From Bacillus licheniformis DSM 13 = ATCC 14580 (lineage in GTDB: Bacteria; Bacillota; Bacilli; Bacillales; Bacillaceae): a DNA stretch of 64,000 nt. The stretch's first letter is position 1, and each line of letters starts with the position of its first letter. The stretch is from contig NC_006270.3 in the NCBI RefSeq assembly GCF_000011645.1, forward strand, positions 2,353,501 through 2,417,500, in the 5' to 3' direction. Position numbers and translations under genes: made by a program. The notes under the pieces are model-generated. The model had not been told where the DNA came from. It ran no database searches and saw only the letters and a list, made by a program, of their open reading frames with translations. Below are positions 42,075 through 51,183 of the stretch, one piece after another.

Positions 42075-43250
42075 TCATGCATAAGAGTGAAGCCCGGCGA
42101 TCACAAGGTTTACAAAAATAAGATTAAACATAATAATGGCAAAACCGATGACGGCGAGCCACGCCGATTTTTCGCCGTGCCAGCCTCTCGAAAGCCTGAG
42201 ATGCAGATAAGCTGCATAAAACAAAAATGTAATCAGCGCCCAGACTTCTTTCGGATCCCAGCCCCAGAATCTGCTCCACGCCAGCTGTGCCCATATCATC
42301 GCGAAAATAAGCGCGCCAAGCGTAAAAACCGGAAAGCCGATCGAAACGGAGCGATAGCCGATTTCATCGACAAGGTCAAGGTTCACATTTTTCACGAGCG
42401 GCTGAAGAAGCTGACTGATGCGTTTTCTGATGATCAGCCTGATGACACCGTAAAGCAAGGCGCCGGTTCCAAACGACCAGAGAACGGTATTCAGCTTCCG
42501 GCCTGAAAAAATGGGCGGCACATTGACAAGCGGCTCCATTCTCTCCTCCGTTAAAAGTTCTCCTTTATTCGGGCCGATAAGAGCGGGAAGCTCGTAAATC
42601 ATGACGTCTTCCTGGTTGTCTTTATCAATCCACTTAAACTGCGCCTCATAGCCCCCAATGCGGAATGAGGTCGTCACAAGGATAAACGCGAGCGTTGTCA
42701 CAAGCATAAACATGACACATTCGAGCCAGAACGTTTTTTTGCCCGGCTTTGAATGATCCACATGCTTGAGCAGAAAGATCACGCCGGCGACAAAGCTGAT
42801 GGCGAGAATCGCCTGCCCGAGGGCTGCAGTCGTGACATGAATATACAGCCAGTTGCTTTGAAGCGACGGAATCAGCGGTGTGATATCGGTCGGAAACATG
42901 CTGGCATATGCGATCAAAAGCAGGACAACGGGAAGCGTAAACAGTCCCAATGCGGACAGCTTGTAAATAAAGTAGATGATGATGAACGCCAGGACGAGCA
43001 TCATGCTGAAAGCAGTTGTAAATTCAAAGAGATTGCTGACCGGCGCGTGTCCGGAAACGATCCATCTCGCAATAAAATATCCAAACTGGCATACAAATCC
43101 GATGATCGTGATCAACACTGCGATCGATGCCCAGCGGTTCTTCTTCTTCCGGTCTGAAGCCTTGCTCCTGATGGAGCCGCCAAAAAAGAAGACCGCTGAG
43201 AGATACAAGAGAAATGCCGCGTACAATAAATTGCCGCTTAACTCTGCCAT
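42075..43250 (-). CDS. resC: Cytochrome c biogenesis protein ResC
   Basis: ResC (CcsA type) forms the heme delivery and attachment complex with ResB in System II cytochrome c maturation. The 391-residue protein has about eight helices and the tryptophan-rich WWD-type motif WAQLAWSRFWGWDPKEVWALITF, here cut short to WGWDPKEVWAL. Conserved His residues flank it (HVTTAALGQA, HLRLSRGWHG). It follows resB by 25 bp. Confidence 0.96.
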   Translation of the reverse strand: MAELSGNLLYAAFLLYLSAVFFFGGSIRSKASDRKKKNRWASIAVLITIIGFVCQFGYFIARWIVSGHAPVSNLFEFTTAFSMMLVLAFIIIYFIYKLSALGLFTLPVVLLLIAYASMFPTDITPLIPSLQSNWLYIHVTTAALGQAILAISFVAGVIFLLKHVDHSKPGKKTFWLECVMFMLVTTLAFILVTTSFRIGGYEAQFKWIDKDNQEDVMIYELPALIGPNKGELLTEERMEPLVNVPPIFSGRKLNTVLWSFGTGALLYGVIRLIIRKRISQLLQPLVKNVNLDLVDEIGYRSVSIGFPVFTLGALIFAMIWAQLAWSRFWGWDPKEVWALITFLFYAAYLHLRLSRGWHGEKSAWLAVIGFAIIMFNLIFVNLVIAGLHSYA

Positions 43251-43275
43251 GAAAACCCCTCCCTATGCTGGCCGT

Positions 43276-44907
43276 TTATTTTTTTTCCTTTGACAGTTCT
43301 TTTTGATCGGCCGGTTCGGATATCCCCGTATCCGCGAGCGCGGCCTTCAAGTCCTGCTTCAGCCCGTACCAGTTTTTGTTCGTATGTCCGGCGACGAGCA
43401 CATGCCCGTCCAGCGTTCTGAGCCAGATCCTTCTATGGTGCCAGTACATCCCCTGAATGACGCCGATCATAAAGATGGCACCGCCGACCATGAGCACCCA
43501 CAAAGTCAAATCTTTTCTAATTGTGAGGCCTGAGAGATTCTTCGTTTCGACATGGTCAAACTTCATTTTGTATTTATTGTCGTCAGAACCTTCGATTGTT
43601 TCCTGAATCGCCACGAAACTTTTTTCTCCTTTAGGCTTATCCGGTGCGGTGATCTGGAATACAAATGCCGGATTGTTCGGATTCCTCGTTTTCGTGCTCG
43701 GTTCCCCGTCTTTGTTAAAATAAAAGTCCGGCAGGTAGCTTGCTATATGAACTTTGTAACCGTTACCAAGATCATATTCCGGTTTCGGCTCCAAGAGGTC
43801 GATTGCCACTTTGCCGAAGGATTTCCCGCTGTCTTTTTCAATCAGCTGAAACACCATTTTGTCGAGCTCGCCTTCCTTGTATGTCAGCTGATAGAGTGCA
43901 TATGAACCGAATTTCAACGGGTCATTGACCTTGATCTTGCCGTTTTTCACTTTCTTCAATTCAGGCGCTTCGCCCGGCAGGCTGTCATTTTTTCTTTCAT
44001 ACAGTTCAACATCGGTTTGATATGTTTTTGCGACAGTCCCGTCACCAGCTTTGGTGATCGCCTCTGAAAATACTTCTTTTTCTTTTTCACTGTCGTACAT
44101 TTCTTTTATAAACCGGTTGTTTTTCAAATAGTAATGGCCGTCAGTTCCCGGAATTGGCACCGTTTCCCCTTCCCTGATCCAAAGGGTTTCGTCGACATAC
44201 ATGCCCGGGACAAATCTGAGCATGACCCCGATGAGGAATATAATCAGTCCGATATGGTTAACATATGGGCCCCACCTTGAAAAACGGCCTTTTTCGGCAA
44301 ATAGGTTGCCGTTTTCTTCCTTGACGCGGTATCGTTTTTTCTTCAGCTTACCGATGATTTGCGATTTTGTGTCCTCAGACATGTCCGCTTCCGTCCGGCT
44401 GAATAGGCGCTGCCTCTCCATAAAGTTCGGATTTCGCGTGACGCCCTGGTTTTTCAGGGCCCTGTACAAAGGAACGACCCGGTCAAGGCTGCAGATGACA
44501 AGCGAAATGCCGATTGAGGCAACCAGAATAATAAACCACCATGAACCGTAGAGATTGTGAAAACCGAGAGCATAATAGATTTGTCCGAGAAGCCCGTATT
44601 GTTCGCTGTAGTATGTATCAGCCTGCGCACCCGGCGGCAGGAACATTTCCTGCGGAAATATCGTTCCAAAAGCGGATGCTGTCAGCGTAATGACGATCAG
44701 CCAGACGCCGACCTTTACAGACGAAAAGAAATTCCATATTTTATCTACGATCGTTTTATTATAGGTTTGAGAGCGTCTCGCACTTCCGTCATACCGCATG
44801 TCAAGGAGTTTGGCATCCTGTTTGACCAGCGGCTTTCCGCACGATTCACACAAAACGGTACCCGCCGGATTCACATGGCCGCATTCGCATTTGATTTCTT
44901 TCATCAT
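43276..44907 (-). CDS. resB: Cytochrome c biogenesis protein ResB
   Basis: ResB (Ccs1 type) is the partner of ResC. The 543-residue protein starts with a small zinc-ribbon-like [18 protein letters not shown]. About four membrane helices (three before residue 210 and one near 475) and a large extracytoplasmic domain follow. Its ATG overlaps the resA stop (ATGA); a second ATG follows at once and either may be used. Confidence 0.95.
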
Positions 44908-45437
44908 GACGATCCCTCTGGTTTGATCATATTCATATAATCGTGGATCATCCGTTCTGTCATCTCGCCCGTCACGACCTTGACAATCTCTCCGTCAGGG
45001 TTGATCAAAAACGTGGTCGGCAGCGGTGTGACATCATATGCGTTAAGGACCTGCCTGTCTTTATCAAGCACAACCGGAAAATTGACGCCGTGGTCTTTCA
45101 TAAAGTTTCTGACGGCGAGGTTCGATTCGCCGACATTGACGGCGACGATTTCCACCCCTTTATCCTTAAACACCTTGTATTGATTCGCCATATAAGGAAA
45201 TTCTCTTTTGCATGGTTCGCACCATGTTCCCCAAAAGTTTAAAAATACCCCTTTGCCTTTTAGTTCGTCCAGTTTGAGACGGTTGCCGTCAACATCCTCC
45301 AGCGAAAAAATGGGAGCTTTTTCCCCCACCGCCACACTCTCCGTGTTTTGAAACACGGCGCTGTACAGCGTGTAGCCAAGCGCTGCAAGCAGCACAAGGA
45401 GGATGCCTGTCCGAATGTAAAAACGCTTTTTTTTCAT
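44904..45437 (-). CDS. resA: Thiol-disulfide oxidoreductase ResA
   Basis: ResA reduces the CXXCH cysteines of apocytochrome c so that heme can be attached. The 177-residue protein has a membrane anchor (about residues 8-27) and an extracytoplasmic thioredoxin fold with [20 protein letters not shown] and the cis-proline [11 protein letters not shown]. The start is ATG 45437 after GAGGGGGCGGATT; the longer frame to 45470 would start within the promoter. It is first in resABC. Confidence 0.96.
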
Positions 45438-45468
45438 AATCCGCCCCCTCATGTAGACATTCAGTATC

Positions 45469-45477
45469 ATTATATCA
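45469..45477 (-). promoter_or_regulatory. resA promoter, extended -10
   Basis: The minus strand TGATATAAT has a perfect TATAAT with TGA extension 32 bp before the resA ATG. The -35 is poor, consistent with activation by ResD or PhoP as known in B. subtilis. Confidence 0.6.
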
Positions 45478-45524
45478 TCTCAAGACTGACTGCCATTTGC
45501 CTTTTTTGAAGGTTGTGTGAAAAT

Positions 45525-46259
45525 TTAGAAAGCCGCTTTACCGTGTTCTGCCAATGCCCTGAGCCTTTTGACTTCATGAGGCGTAAGCTCTCTTTTTTCC
45601 CCTGTTTTCAAGCCCGCCAGGTTCAAAAAAGCATACTCTTCCCTTTTCAGCTTGAGCACCTCGTGTCCGATGGCTTCAAACATTCTCCTGACCTGGCGGT
45701 TTCGCCCCTCATGGATCGTGATTTGGACGATGCTTGTCTGCTTTTTCTTATCAAGCGACAAAAGCTTCACTTTTGCAGGAGCTGTCTTTCCATCCTCAAG
45801 GCGCACGCCCCGCTCAAGTTTTTTTAAATTCTCCTTTAAAGGAATGCCTTTCAGCTTTGCTACATACGTTTTATTAATTTCGTATTTCGGGTGCATCAAT
45901 TTATTGGCGAAGTCCCCGTCATTCGTTAGCAATAAGAGGCCGCTCGTATCATAATCAAGCCTTCCGATCGGATAAATCCGCTCCTCCACCTCGGTGAAAA
46001 AGTCGGTCACAACTTTCCGGCCTTTGTCGTCTTTAACTGCTGATATAACCCCTCTCGGTTTATACAGGAGAAAATAAACGGGTTCTTCGCTTTCAAGCTG
46101 GACGCCGTTTACCTCAATCCGATCGGAGCTTGATACTTTAACGCCAAGCTCTCTGACGGTTTTGCCGTTGACCGTGACTCTCCCTTCTTTTATAAGCTCC
46201 TCCGCCTTCCGCCTCGATGCGATACCGGCGTGGGCGATTACTTTTTGAAGTCGTTCCAT
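45525..46259 (-). CDS. rluB: 23S rRNA pseudouridine synthase RluB
   Basis: RluB makes a pseudouridine in the peptidyl-transferase region of 23S rRNA. The 244-residue protein has an N-terminal S4 domain (MERLQKVIAHAGIASRRKAE) and the RsuA-family catalytic motif GRLDYDTSGLLLLTNDG with the active Asp. HEGRNRQVRRMFEAIGHEV follows. The start is ATG 46259 after GAGGTGAAAGAT. In B. subtilis it is ypuL. Confidence 0.95.
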   Translation of the reverse strand: MERLQKVIAHAGIASRRKAEELIKEGRVTVNGKTVRELGVKVSSSDRIEVNGVQLESEEPVYFLLYKPRGVISAVKDDKGRKVVTDFFTEVEERIYPIGRLDYDTSGLLLLTNDGDFANKLMHPKYEINKTYVAKLKGIPLKENLKKLERGVRLEDGKTAPAKVKLLSLDKKKQTSIVQITIHEGRNRQVRRMFEAIGHEVLKLKREEYAFLNLAGLKTGEKRELTPHEVKRLRALAEHGKAAF

Positions 46260-46278
46260 ATCTTTCACCTCATGTATT

Positions 46279-46307
46279 ATCTTACTTTTTTCCAGACCAA
46301 CAAACAA
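46279..46307 (-). promoter_or_regulatory. rluB promoter
   Basis: Minus strand: TTGTTT (46302-46307), a 17-bp spacer, TAAGAT (46279-46284), about 20 bp before the start codon. Confidence 0.45.
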
Positions 46308-46401
46308 GTTTGCGAGGCGCCTTCTTCCTTAGGAAAGTAGCTCTCCGCCCTTAAATGTATCCTTTCTCACCTCAAAAGTAAAACAGTTTTGGCTAAAAAG
46401 C

Positions 46402-46427
46402 AAAAAGCGCCTGTTGATCAGGCGCTT
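46402..46427 (-). terminator. dacB-spmAB terminator
   Basis: AAGCGCCTG and CAGGCGCTT arms with a 5-nt loop span the spmB stop codon and end in TTTTTG on the minus strand. Confidence 0.8.
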
Positions 46428-46954
46428 CCAAACAGCAATGTTACAATAATTACAGACGCGATAACCCCCGCTAAATCAGCAAGCAGTCCCACCTTTAAAG
46501 CATCCCCCATTTTCTTGATTCCGACCGCTCCGAAATAGACGGTCAAAACGTACAGAGTCGTGTCTGTCGATCCCTGCATGACAGAGGCCAGCCGGCCGAT
46601 GAACGAATCGGGCCCGTAAACGGCGATCAAATCGGTCGTCATGCCGAGCGCTGCCGTTCCCGAAATCGGCCGGATCAGAGCCAGCGGAACCACTTCCGTC
46701 GGAATTCCCACGGCGGAAAACACGGGCTTTAAAAGATTCATAAAAAAATCGAGCGCCCCTGAAGCCCGGAAAACCGTGATCGCTACAAGCATACCGACTA
46801 AATAAGGGATAATGGAAAATGCAATTTGGATTCCTTCCTTCCCCCCCTCAACAAACGCTTCATAAGTCGGAACTTTTTTGAATGTACCGTATAGCAGAAT
46901 CGTGGCGATGATAAACGGGATAAGGGCCAGAGAAAGCCAGTTGATGAATTCCAA
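46418..46954 (-). CDS. spmB: Spore maturation protein SpmB
   Basis: SpmB acts with SpmA and DacB in proper dehydration of the spore core. The 178-residue multi-pass protein of the nucleoside-recognition (Gate) family has IPYLVGMLVAITVFRASG and LIRPISGTAALGMTTDL, plus SVMQGSTDTTLYVLTVYFG. The start is TTG 46954 with AAGGGGTG 5 nt upstream, giving the same length as B. subtilis. It lies 4 bp after spmA. Confidence 0.95.
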   Translation of the reverse strand: MEFINWLSLALIPFIIATILLYGTFKKVPTYEAFVEGGKEGIQIAFSIIPYLVGMLVAITVFRASGALDFFMNLLKPVFSAVGIPTEVVPLALIRPISGTAALGMTTDLIAVYGPDSFIGRLASVMQGSTDTTLYVLTVYFGAVGIKKMGDALKVGLLADLAGVIASVIIVTLLFGSA

Positions 46955-46958
46955 ATGC

Positions 46959-47546
46959 TCACCCCTTCTTTTTTCTTCTATAATAAAAGTATCGGTCGAT
47001 GAAGATCGCAAAGATCCCCGATATTAAAGTCGCCAAAATGGTCGGACCGACGATGTCTGTCGGCGCCTTTGCATCATATGTCATCCTGACCGCGATGACG
47101 GTCGTCGGAATCAAGGTAATGCTTGACGTATTGACCGCCAGAAAGGTGATCATTGAGCGGCTCGCTTCCCTGCGGTTCCGGTTGAGCGCCTTCATCTGTT
47201 CCATCGCTTTAATACCGAGCGGTGTCGCTGCATTGCCCAATCCGAAAAAGTTGGCCATTAAATTGGATAAAATATATCCCATCGCCGGATGATCCGGAGG
47301 GATCTCGGGAAACAGCTTTGAAATGAACGGCCGGCACAGCCTGCTGAATTTTTCGAGAAGCCCGGACTGTTCAGCGATTTTCATCAGCCCCAGCCAAAAA
47401 ACAAGGACGCTCATCAGTCCGATCACAATCGTGACGGCTTCCTTCGATCCTTTAAATACAGCTTCATTAACTTCCTGAACCGTTCCGTTGAAAAGCGCAA
47501 ACACCAGACCGATCACCGTTAAGCCGACCCAGATTATATTGACCAT
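46959..47546 (-). CDS. spmA: Spore maturation protein SpmA
   Basis: The 195-residue multi-pass partner of SpmB has the related Gate motifs IGLMSVLVFWLGLMKIAEQSG, here in part, and NLMANFFGLGNAATPLGIKA. It overlaps the end of dacB by 13 bp and has only a weak ribosome site, so translation is probably coupled to dacB. The operon dacB-spmA-spmB is mother-cell specific in B. subtilis. Confidence 0.94.
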   Translation of the reverse strand: MVNIIWVGLTVIGLVFALFNGTVQEVNEAVFKGSKEAVTIVIGLMSVLVFWLGLMKIAEQSGLLEKFSRLCRPFISKLFPEIPPDHPAMGYILSNLMANFFGLGNAATPLGIKAMEQMKALNRNRREASRSMITFLAVNTSSITLIPTTVIAVRMTYDAKAPTDIVGPTILATLISGIFAIFIDRYFYYRRKKKG

Positions 47547-48688
47547 GATGAACCGCCCGCCGCTTTTTGGAATACGGATTGAAAGGTCTCGAAAAACGAT
47601 TTTTTCGGTTTTTTGTTTCGCTCGTTTTCATAATAGATCGGTACGCTTGCAATCGTTTTTCCGTCGAACATGACGTTCATTTCTCCGATGATGTCCGGGA
47701 TTTCTTTTTTGTTTTTACGCCATGATTTTTTCGGTTCAAGAAGCTCGATATCAACCTTCACATCTTCTTTTTCCTCTTCGTTTAAAAGATATGTGACATC
47801 CCGTTTAATAAAAGCTTTATTTCCGTAAAAAGAGTCTTTTAATTTCGGAATCTCGCCTTTTTTGGCGATGATATATGTTTTGTAGTGGCCGAATACATAG
47901 TTGAACATGTTCATATGATCATTCCAGTCGTCAGGGGCATTGATTGTGACGGCGATCAAATCGGTTCCGTCTTTCGATGAAGTGGAGACGAGCGTACGCT
48001 TTGCAAGCTTTGTATATCCCGTCTTCCCGCCTGTACTGTATTTGTAAAGCCCTGTTAAAAGCTTGTTTTTATTTCTCCAGATGCCTTGCATCGTTTCTGC
48101 TTTATAGCGTTTCGTTCCGGCGATTTTTTTGTACGTTTCATTTGTCATCGCATATTTTGTTAAAAGCGCCATATCATAGGCCGAGGAATAGTGATCAGGG
48201 TGGTCATCAAGTCCGTGCGGATTGCGGAACAGGGTGTTTTCCATGCCGAGCTCGGCCGCTTTTTGATTCATCATGTAGACAAAGCCTTCCAGGCTTCCGC
48301 CCACATGTTCGGCAATCGCAACGGCTGCATCATTTCCCGATCTCAGCATCAAACCGTAAACAAGGTCCTTCAGCTTCACCTTTTGCCCGCTTGTTAAATA
48401 GATCGATGATCCCTCTGTCCTGACCGCTCTGTCGCTGACCGTGACCGTCTCATCCAATTTGCCCGATTCCACGGCCAAAATGGCTGTCATAATCTTCGTA
48501 ATGCTTGCAATGCGCCGTTTTTCATGCTCATCCTTTGCAAACAAAACCCGTCCGGATTGCCCGTCCATGACAATCGCGCTTTTTGCGCTGATATGAAGGG
48601 AGGGCTGTGCTTGAGCGGTTTCGTATGAAGAGCATAAAAGAGAGCATATCATGATGGCTGCTGCCGCTTGTTTTAGAAAAAAGCGCAT
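47534..48688 (-). CDS. dacB: D-alanyl-D-alanine carboxypeptidase DacB (PBP5*)
   Basis: DacB trims cortex peptidoglycan peptides and so limits cross-linking in the spore cortex. The 384-residue precursor has a signal peptide (about residues 1-27). The three penicillin-binding motifs are SITK (in RIASITKIMTAIL), SGN (LRSGNDAAVAIAEH) and KTG (STGGKTGYTKLA). It ends with a basic amphipathic tail for membrane association. A sigma-E-type promoter precedes it. Confidence 0.96.
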   Translation of the reverse strand: MRFFLKQAAAAIMICSLLCSSYETAQAQPSLHISAKSAIVMDGQSGRVLFAKDEHEKRRIASITKIMTAILAVESGKLDETVTVSDRAVRTEGSSIYLTSGQKVKLKDLVYGLMLRSGNDAAVAIAEHVGGSLEGFVYMMNQKAAELGMENTLFRNPHGLDDHPDHYSSAYDMALLTKYAMTNETYKKIAGTKRYKAETMQGIWRNKNKLLTGLYKYSTGGKTGYTKLAKRTLVSTSSKDGTDLIAVTINAPDDWNDHMNMFNYVFGHYKTYIIAKKGEIPKLKDSFYGNKAFIKRDVTYLLNEEEKEDVKVDIELLEPKKSWRKNKKEIPDIIGEMNVMFDGKTIASVPIYYENERNKKPKKSFFETFQSVFQKAAGGSSWSI

Positions 48689-48719
48689 TTTTTCTCACGT
48701 CCTTGTGGTTGTTTGTACA

Positions 48720-48748
48720 AGTTTATGCGCTTGTCTTTTTGTTATGAA
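48720..48748 (-). promoter_or_regulatory. Sigma-E-type promoter of dacB
   Basis: Minus strand: TTCATAAC (48741-48748), a 13-bp spacer, CATAAACT (48720-48727), 31 bp before the dacB ATG. It fits the known sigma-E control of this operon, though both boxes are imperfect. Confidence 0.5.
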
Positions 48749-48789
48749 CACCAATTGGATGATTTCCCGAGAAAAATCTAAAGCAAGAT

Positions 48790-48815
48790 AAAAACCCCCC
48801 TTTCATGAAAGGGGG
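48790..48815 (-). terminator. ypuI terminator
   Basis: CCCCCTTT CATG AAAGGGGG hairpin followed by GTTTTTATC on the minus strand, 25 bp after ypuI. Confidence 0.8.
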
Positions 48816-48840
48816 AGTTCCGGCTCACGGTTCATTTAAG

Positions 48841-49332
48841 CTATGATCTCGGCTGAACCATCTTCATTCGATAGTCAGTCGCATAGTATTCCAATTCTTC
48901 TCTCATCGATTGATATCCTGTTTCAAGCGAAGCCATCAAATTTTTTAATGAGGCCGGCGCTGGTTCGTGAAAGCAAATGGCGTTTTTTCCCGTGTAGGCC
49001 GCTCTGCTGTCTTCGTACCAAGTATCTTTTTTCGGTGTAAAAAATTCTTCTATGCATCGATGATAGACCTGATAGAGCGTCCTTTCGGCTGCAGCCTCCT
49101 GAAAAGGATCCTGCTGCAGCCTGATTCGGCAGGCCGCAAGCCCTTCTTCACAGTAAACCGCCAGTTTTCTCAAGTTGCTGAGGACATCGCGATAATAATC
49201 TCTTCTCCCGGGCTCTTCGGCTTCAAGGGATGAAAGCGTCGTTTCGTTTAAATAATCGCACAGCGTCTGAACGGTCTGTGCTAAAAATTCGCCTGCCTGC
49301 TCGGTTTGGGCTCTTGCCATAGATTTTCCCAT
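48841..49332 (-). CDS. ypuI: YpuI family protein (DUF3907)
   Basis: A 163-residue soluble, mostly helical protein without signal peptide or catalytic motif, rich in Glu, Ala and Leu. The start taken is ATG 49332 (MGKSMARAQTEQ), 9 nt after AGGGTG. GTG 49344 is an alternative, though it nearly touches its ribosome site. It lies between scpB and the dacB operon, as in B. subtilis. Function unknown. Confidence 0.75.
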   Translation of the reverse strand: MGKSMARAQTEQAGEFLAQTVQTLCDYLNETTLSSLEAEEPGRRDYYRDVLSNLRKLAVYCEEGLAACRIRLQQDPFQEAAAERTLYQVYHRCIEEFFTPKKDTWYEDSRAAYTGKNAICFHEPAPASLKNLMASLETGYQSMREELEYYATDYRMKMVQPRS

Positions 49333-49446
49333 TGGTGTCGGCACCCTCTCCTCATCGCTTTGTTACAATCGTATTCTTTCATGAATGAAATTAAACATAA
49401 AAAATACGATAATATATATTATCATACTTCGATCCTTAAGGTGAAT

Positions 49447-50040
49447 CTATTTTAAATCTTCGAACGTCTGGTTAAAGTTTTCGAAGAACAGATCGGCTTC
49501 TTCCTGAACCCCGTCTTCTTCTACATTTTCGGGCAGCGGCGGAAGCTCTTCAAGCGTTTTTAAGCCGAATTGTTCCAGAAATGTTTCTGTTGTACCGTAC
49601 AAGATCGCCCTGCCCGGTCCATCCGCCCGTCCGACTTCGCATAACAGCGCTTTTGCGACCAGGCTCTGAAGAATCCGTTCAGATTTGACCCCTCTGATCT
49701 CCTCAACTTCCGCTCTCGTGATCGGCTGCTTATAAGAGACGATGGCCAAAACCTCGAGCGCAGCCTGAGAAAGCCCTTTTGAAGGGGCTTCGATCAGCTT
49801 TTTCAAATAGACGGCGAATTCTTTTTTGGTCGAAAGCATGTACGTATCCGCATACTCGACAAGCTCGATGCCCCTGTCTTCTTTTTCATAGGTTTCTTTG
49901 ACATCAAGCATAATATCCAGCAGCTCGGCTTCATCGACCTCCAAAACGGATAATAGCTGTTTTTTTGTCAGGCCCTCGTCGCCGGCGGCATACAAAAGCG
50001 CTTCGACAATGGCTTTCCAATTCACGATATCAAGCGTCAT
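49447..50040 (-). CDS. scpB: Segregation and condensation protein ScpB
   Basis: ScpB is the winged-helix KITE subunit of the SMC-ScpAB condensin that loads at parS and organises the chromosome. The 197-residue protein starts MTLDIVNWKAIVEALLYAAG and has two winged-helix domains. The second contains VLAIVSYKQPITRAEVEEIRG and ADGPGRAILYGTT. The start is ATG 50040, 11 bp inside the 3' end of scpA, with GGAGTGAAGC upstream. Confidence 0.97.
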   Translation of the reverse strand: MTLDIVNWKAIVEALLYAAGDEGLTKKQLLSVLEVDEAELLDIMLDVKETYEKEDRGIELVEYADTYMLSTKKEFAVYLKKLIEAPSKGLSQAALEVLAIVSYKQPITRAEVEEIRGVKSERILQSLVAKALLCEVGRADGPGRAILYGTTETFLEQFGLKTLEELPPLPENVEEDGVQEEADLFFENFNQTFEDLK

Positions 50041-50785
50041 GAATCGCTTCACTCCCTGTTATGTAAATATCTGAAAAGTTGTGTTCCTGTTCAATGATGA
50101 TCAGCTGGTTTTTCATCAGCTCCAAAATCGCCAAAAACGTCACAACGAGATGCTCTTTCTGTTCATACGGGAACAGTTCCATAAAATGCATCCTTTTGCG
50201 GGACGATTTCAAACAGTCGACGATTTGCGTCATTCGCTCTTCTATCGGTATTTCCTGTCTTGAAATTCTTGTTTCAGACGGCCGGTTGATTTTTTTGCGG
50301 TTCAGCACTTTTTGAAACGCCCCGAGCATGTCGTAAACGGTGACGGACAGCTTTTGCTCGCTGAGTTTGATTTCCTTGGCGTAGTCGCTTAAATCGCTCG
50401 GCGGCTTTGCGAATGCTTTTTGCCGCTCTTCCTCGCGCTCCTTTAAATTTTGCGCGGCACTTTTGTATTTTCTGTACTCTATTAATTTTTCAATCAATTC
50501 TTCTCTCGGATCCTCTTCCTCCTCGAGAAACTCTTCGTCAAACAGCTCTTCTTCCTGCTTTGGAAGAAGCATTCGGCTTTTGATGCTGAGAAGGGTCGCA
50601 GCCATCACCAAATACTCGCTGGCCACGTCGAGCTCAAGTTCGCGCATCGTGTGCACATATAATAAATACTGCTCGGTTATCTTCGCAACAGGTATGTCAT
50701 AAATGTCTATTTCAAGGCGGTTGATTAAGTGCAGCAGCAGATCCAGGGGCCCTTCAAACGCCTCGATTTTCACCTGATATTCCAT
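50030..50785 (-). CDS. scpA: Segregation and condensation protein ScpA
   Basis: ScpA is the kleisin that bridges the SMC heads. The 251-residue protein has the N-terminal helical domain with FEGPLDLLLHLINRLEIDI, an acidic middle (EEELFDEEFLEEEEDPREE) and a C-terminal winged helix (VTFLAILELMKNQLI). The start is ATG 50785, 8 nt after GGTGAG; an ATG two codons upstream is too close to that site. It overlaps scpB. Confidence 0.97.
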   Translation of the reverse strand: MEYQVKIEAFEGPLDLLLHLINRLEIDIYDIPVAKITEQYLLYVHTMRELELDVASEYLVMAATLLSIKSRMLLPKQEEELFDEEFLEEEEDPREELIEKLIEYRKYKSAAQNLKEREEERQKAFAKPPSDLSDYAKEIKLSEQKLSVTVYDMLGAFQKVLNRKKINRPSETRISRQEIPIEERMTQIVDCLKSSRKRMHFMELFPYEQKEHLVVTFLAILELMKNQLIIIEQEHNFSDIYITGSEAIHDA

Positions 50786-50905
50786 GTTCATTTCTCACCA
50801 TTTTCAAAATCGCTTCTAAGCCGGCTAAAACTGGCTACCCTTTAGTATAAATTACGCGTCTGCATGAAGTCCAATATAATTTAAGAAGCTTTGGCATCCG
50901 CCTAT

Positions 50906-50933
50906 ACGGTTTGAGTGTATTCTGCATAGAATA
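50906..50933 (+). promoter_or_regulatory. Sigma-K-type promoter of the YjcZ-like gene
   Basis: AC (50906-50907), a 17-bp spacer, CATAGAATA (50925-50933), matching AC - CATAnnnTA of late mother-cell sigma-K. The -10 lies inside an inverted repeat GTATTCT GCAT AGAATAC. It is 35 bp before the ATG. Confidence 0.65.
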
Positions 50934-50967
50934 CCGTGTAAAATCTTAAATCTGAGGAGGGAACAAC

Positions 50968-51063
50968 ATGGGAGGTAAAGGCTTCGGCTACGGCGGAGGA
51001 TTTGCTTTGATTGTCGTTCTGTTTATTTTGTTGATTATTGTTGGAGCGGCATGGATCTATTAA
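50968..51063 (+). CDS. YjcZ-family sporulation microprotein
   Basis: A 31-residue peptide with a glycine-rich start (MGGKGFGYGGG) and one hydrophobic helix to the end (FALIVVLFILLIIVGAAWIY). This is the plan of the YjcZ family of tiny spore membrane or coat proteins. ATG follows GAGGAGGG at 6 nt. It is monocistronic, with a sigma-K-type promoter and its own terminator. It would be made late in the mother cell; the role is unknown. Confidence 0.8.
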   Translation: MGGKGFGYGGGFALIVVLFILLIIVGAAWIY

Positions 51064-51076
51064 CATAAAAGATGAG

Positions 51077-51102
51077 AAGCGTCCGTTACCGGGCGCTTTT
51101 TT
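51077..51102 (+). terminator. Terminator of the YjcZ-like gene
   Basis: AAGCGTCCG and CGGGCGCTT arms (one G-T pair) around a 3-nt loop, then TTTTTT. Confidence 0.8.
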
Positions 51103-51183
51103 CACAGCCTGGATATATCAGCCGTTTTTCCTCCGTTCCGTTCTTATGATACACTTTAACGGAAACTTAAAGGAGGATGTCAG

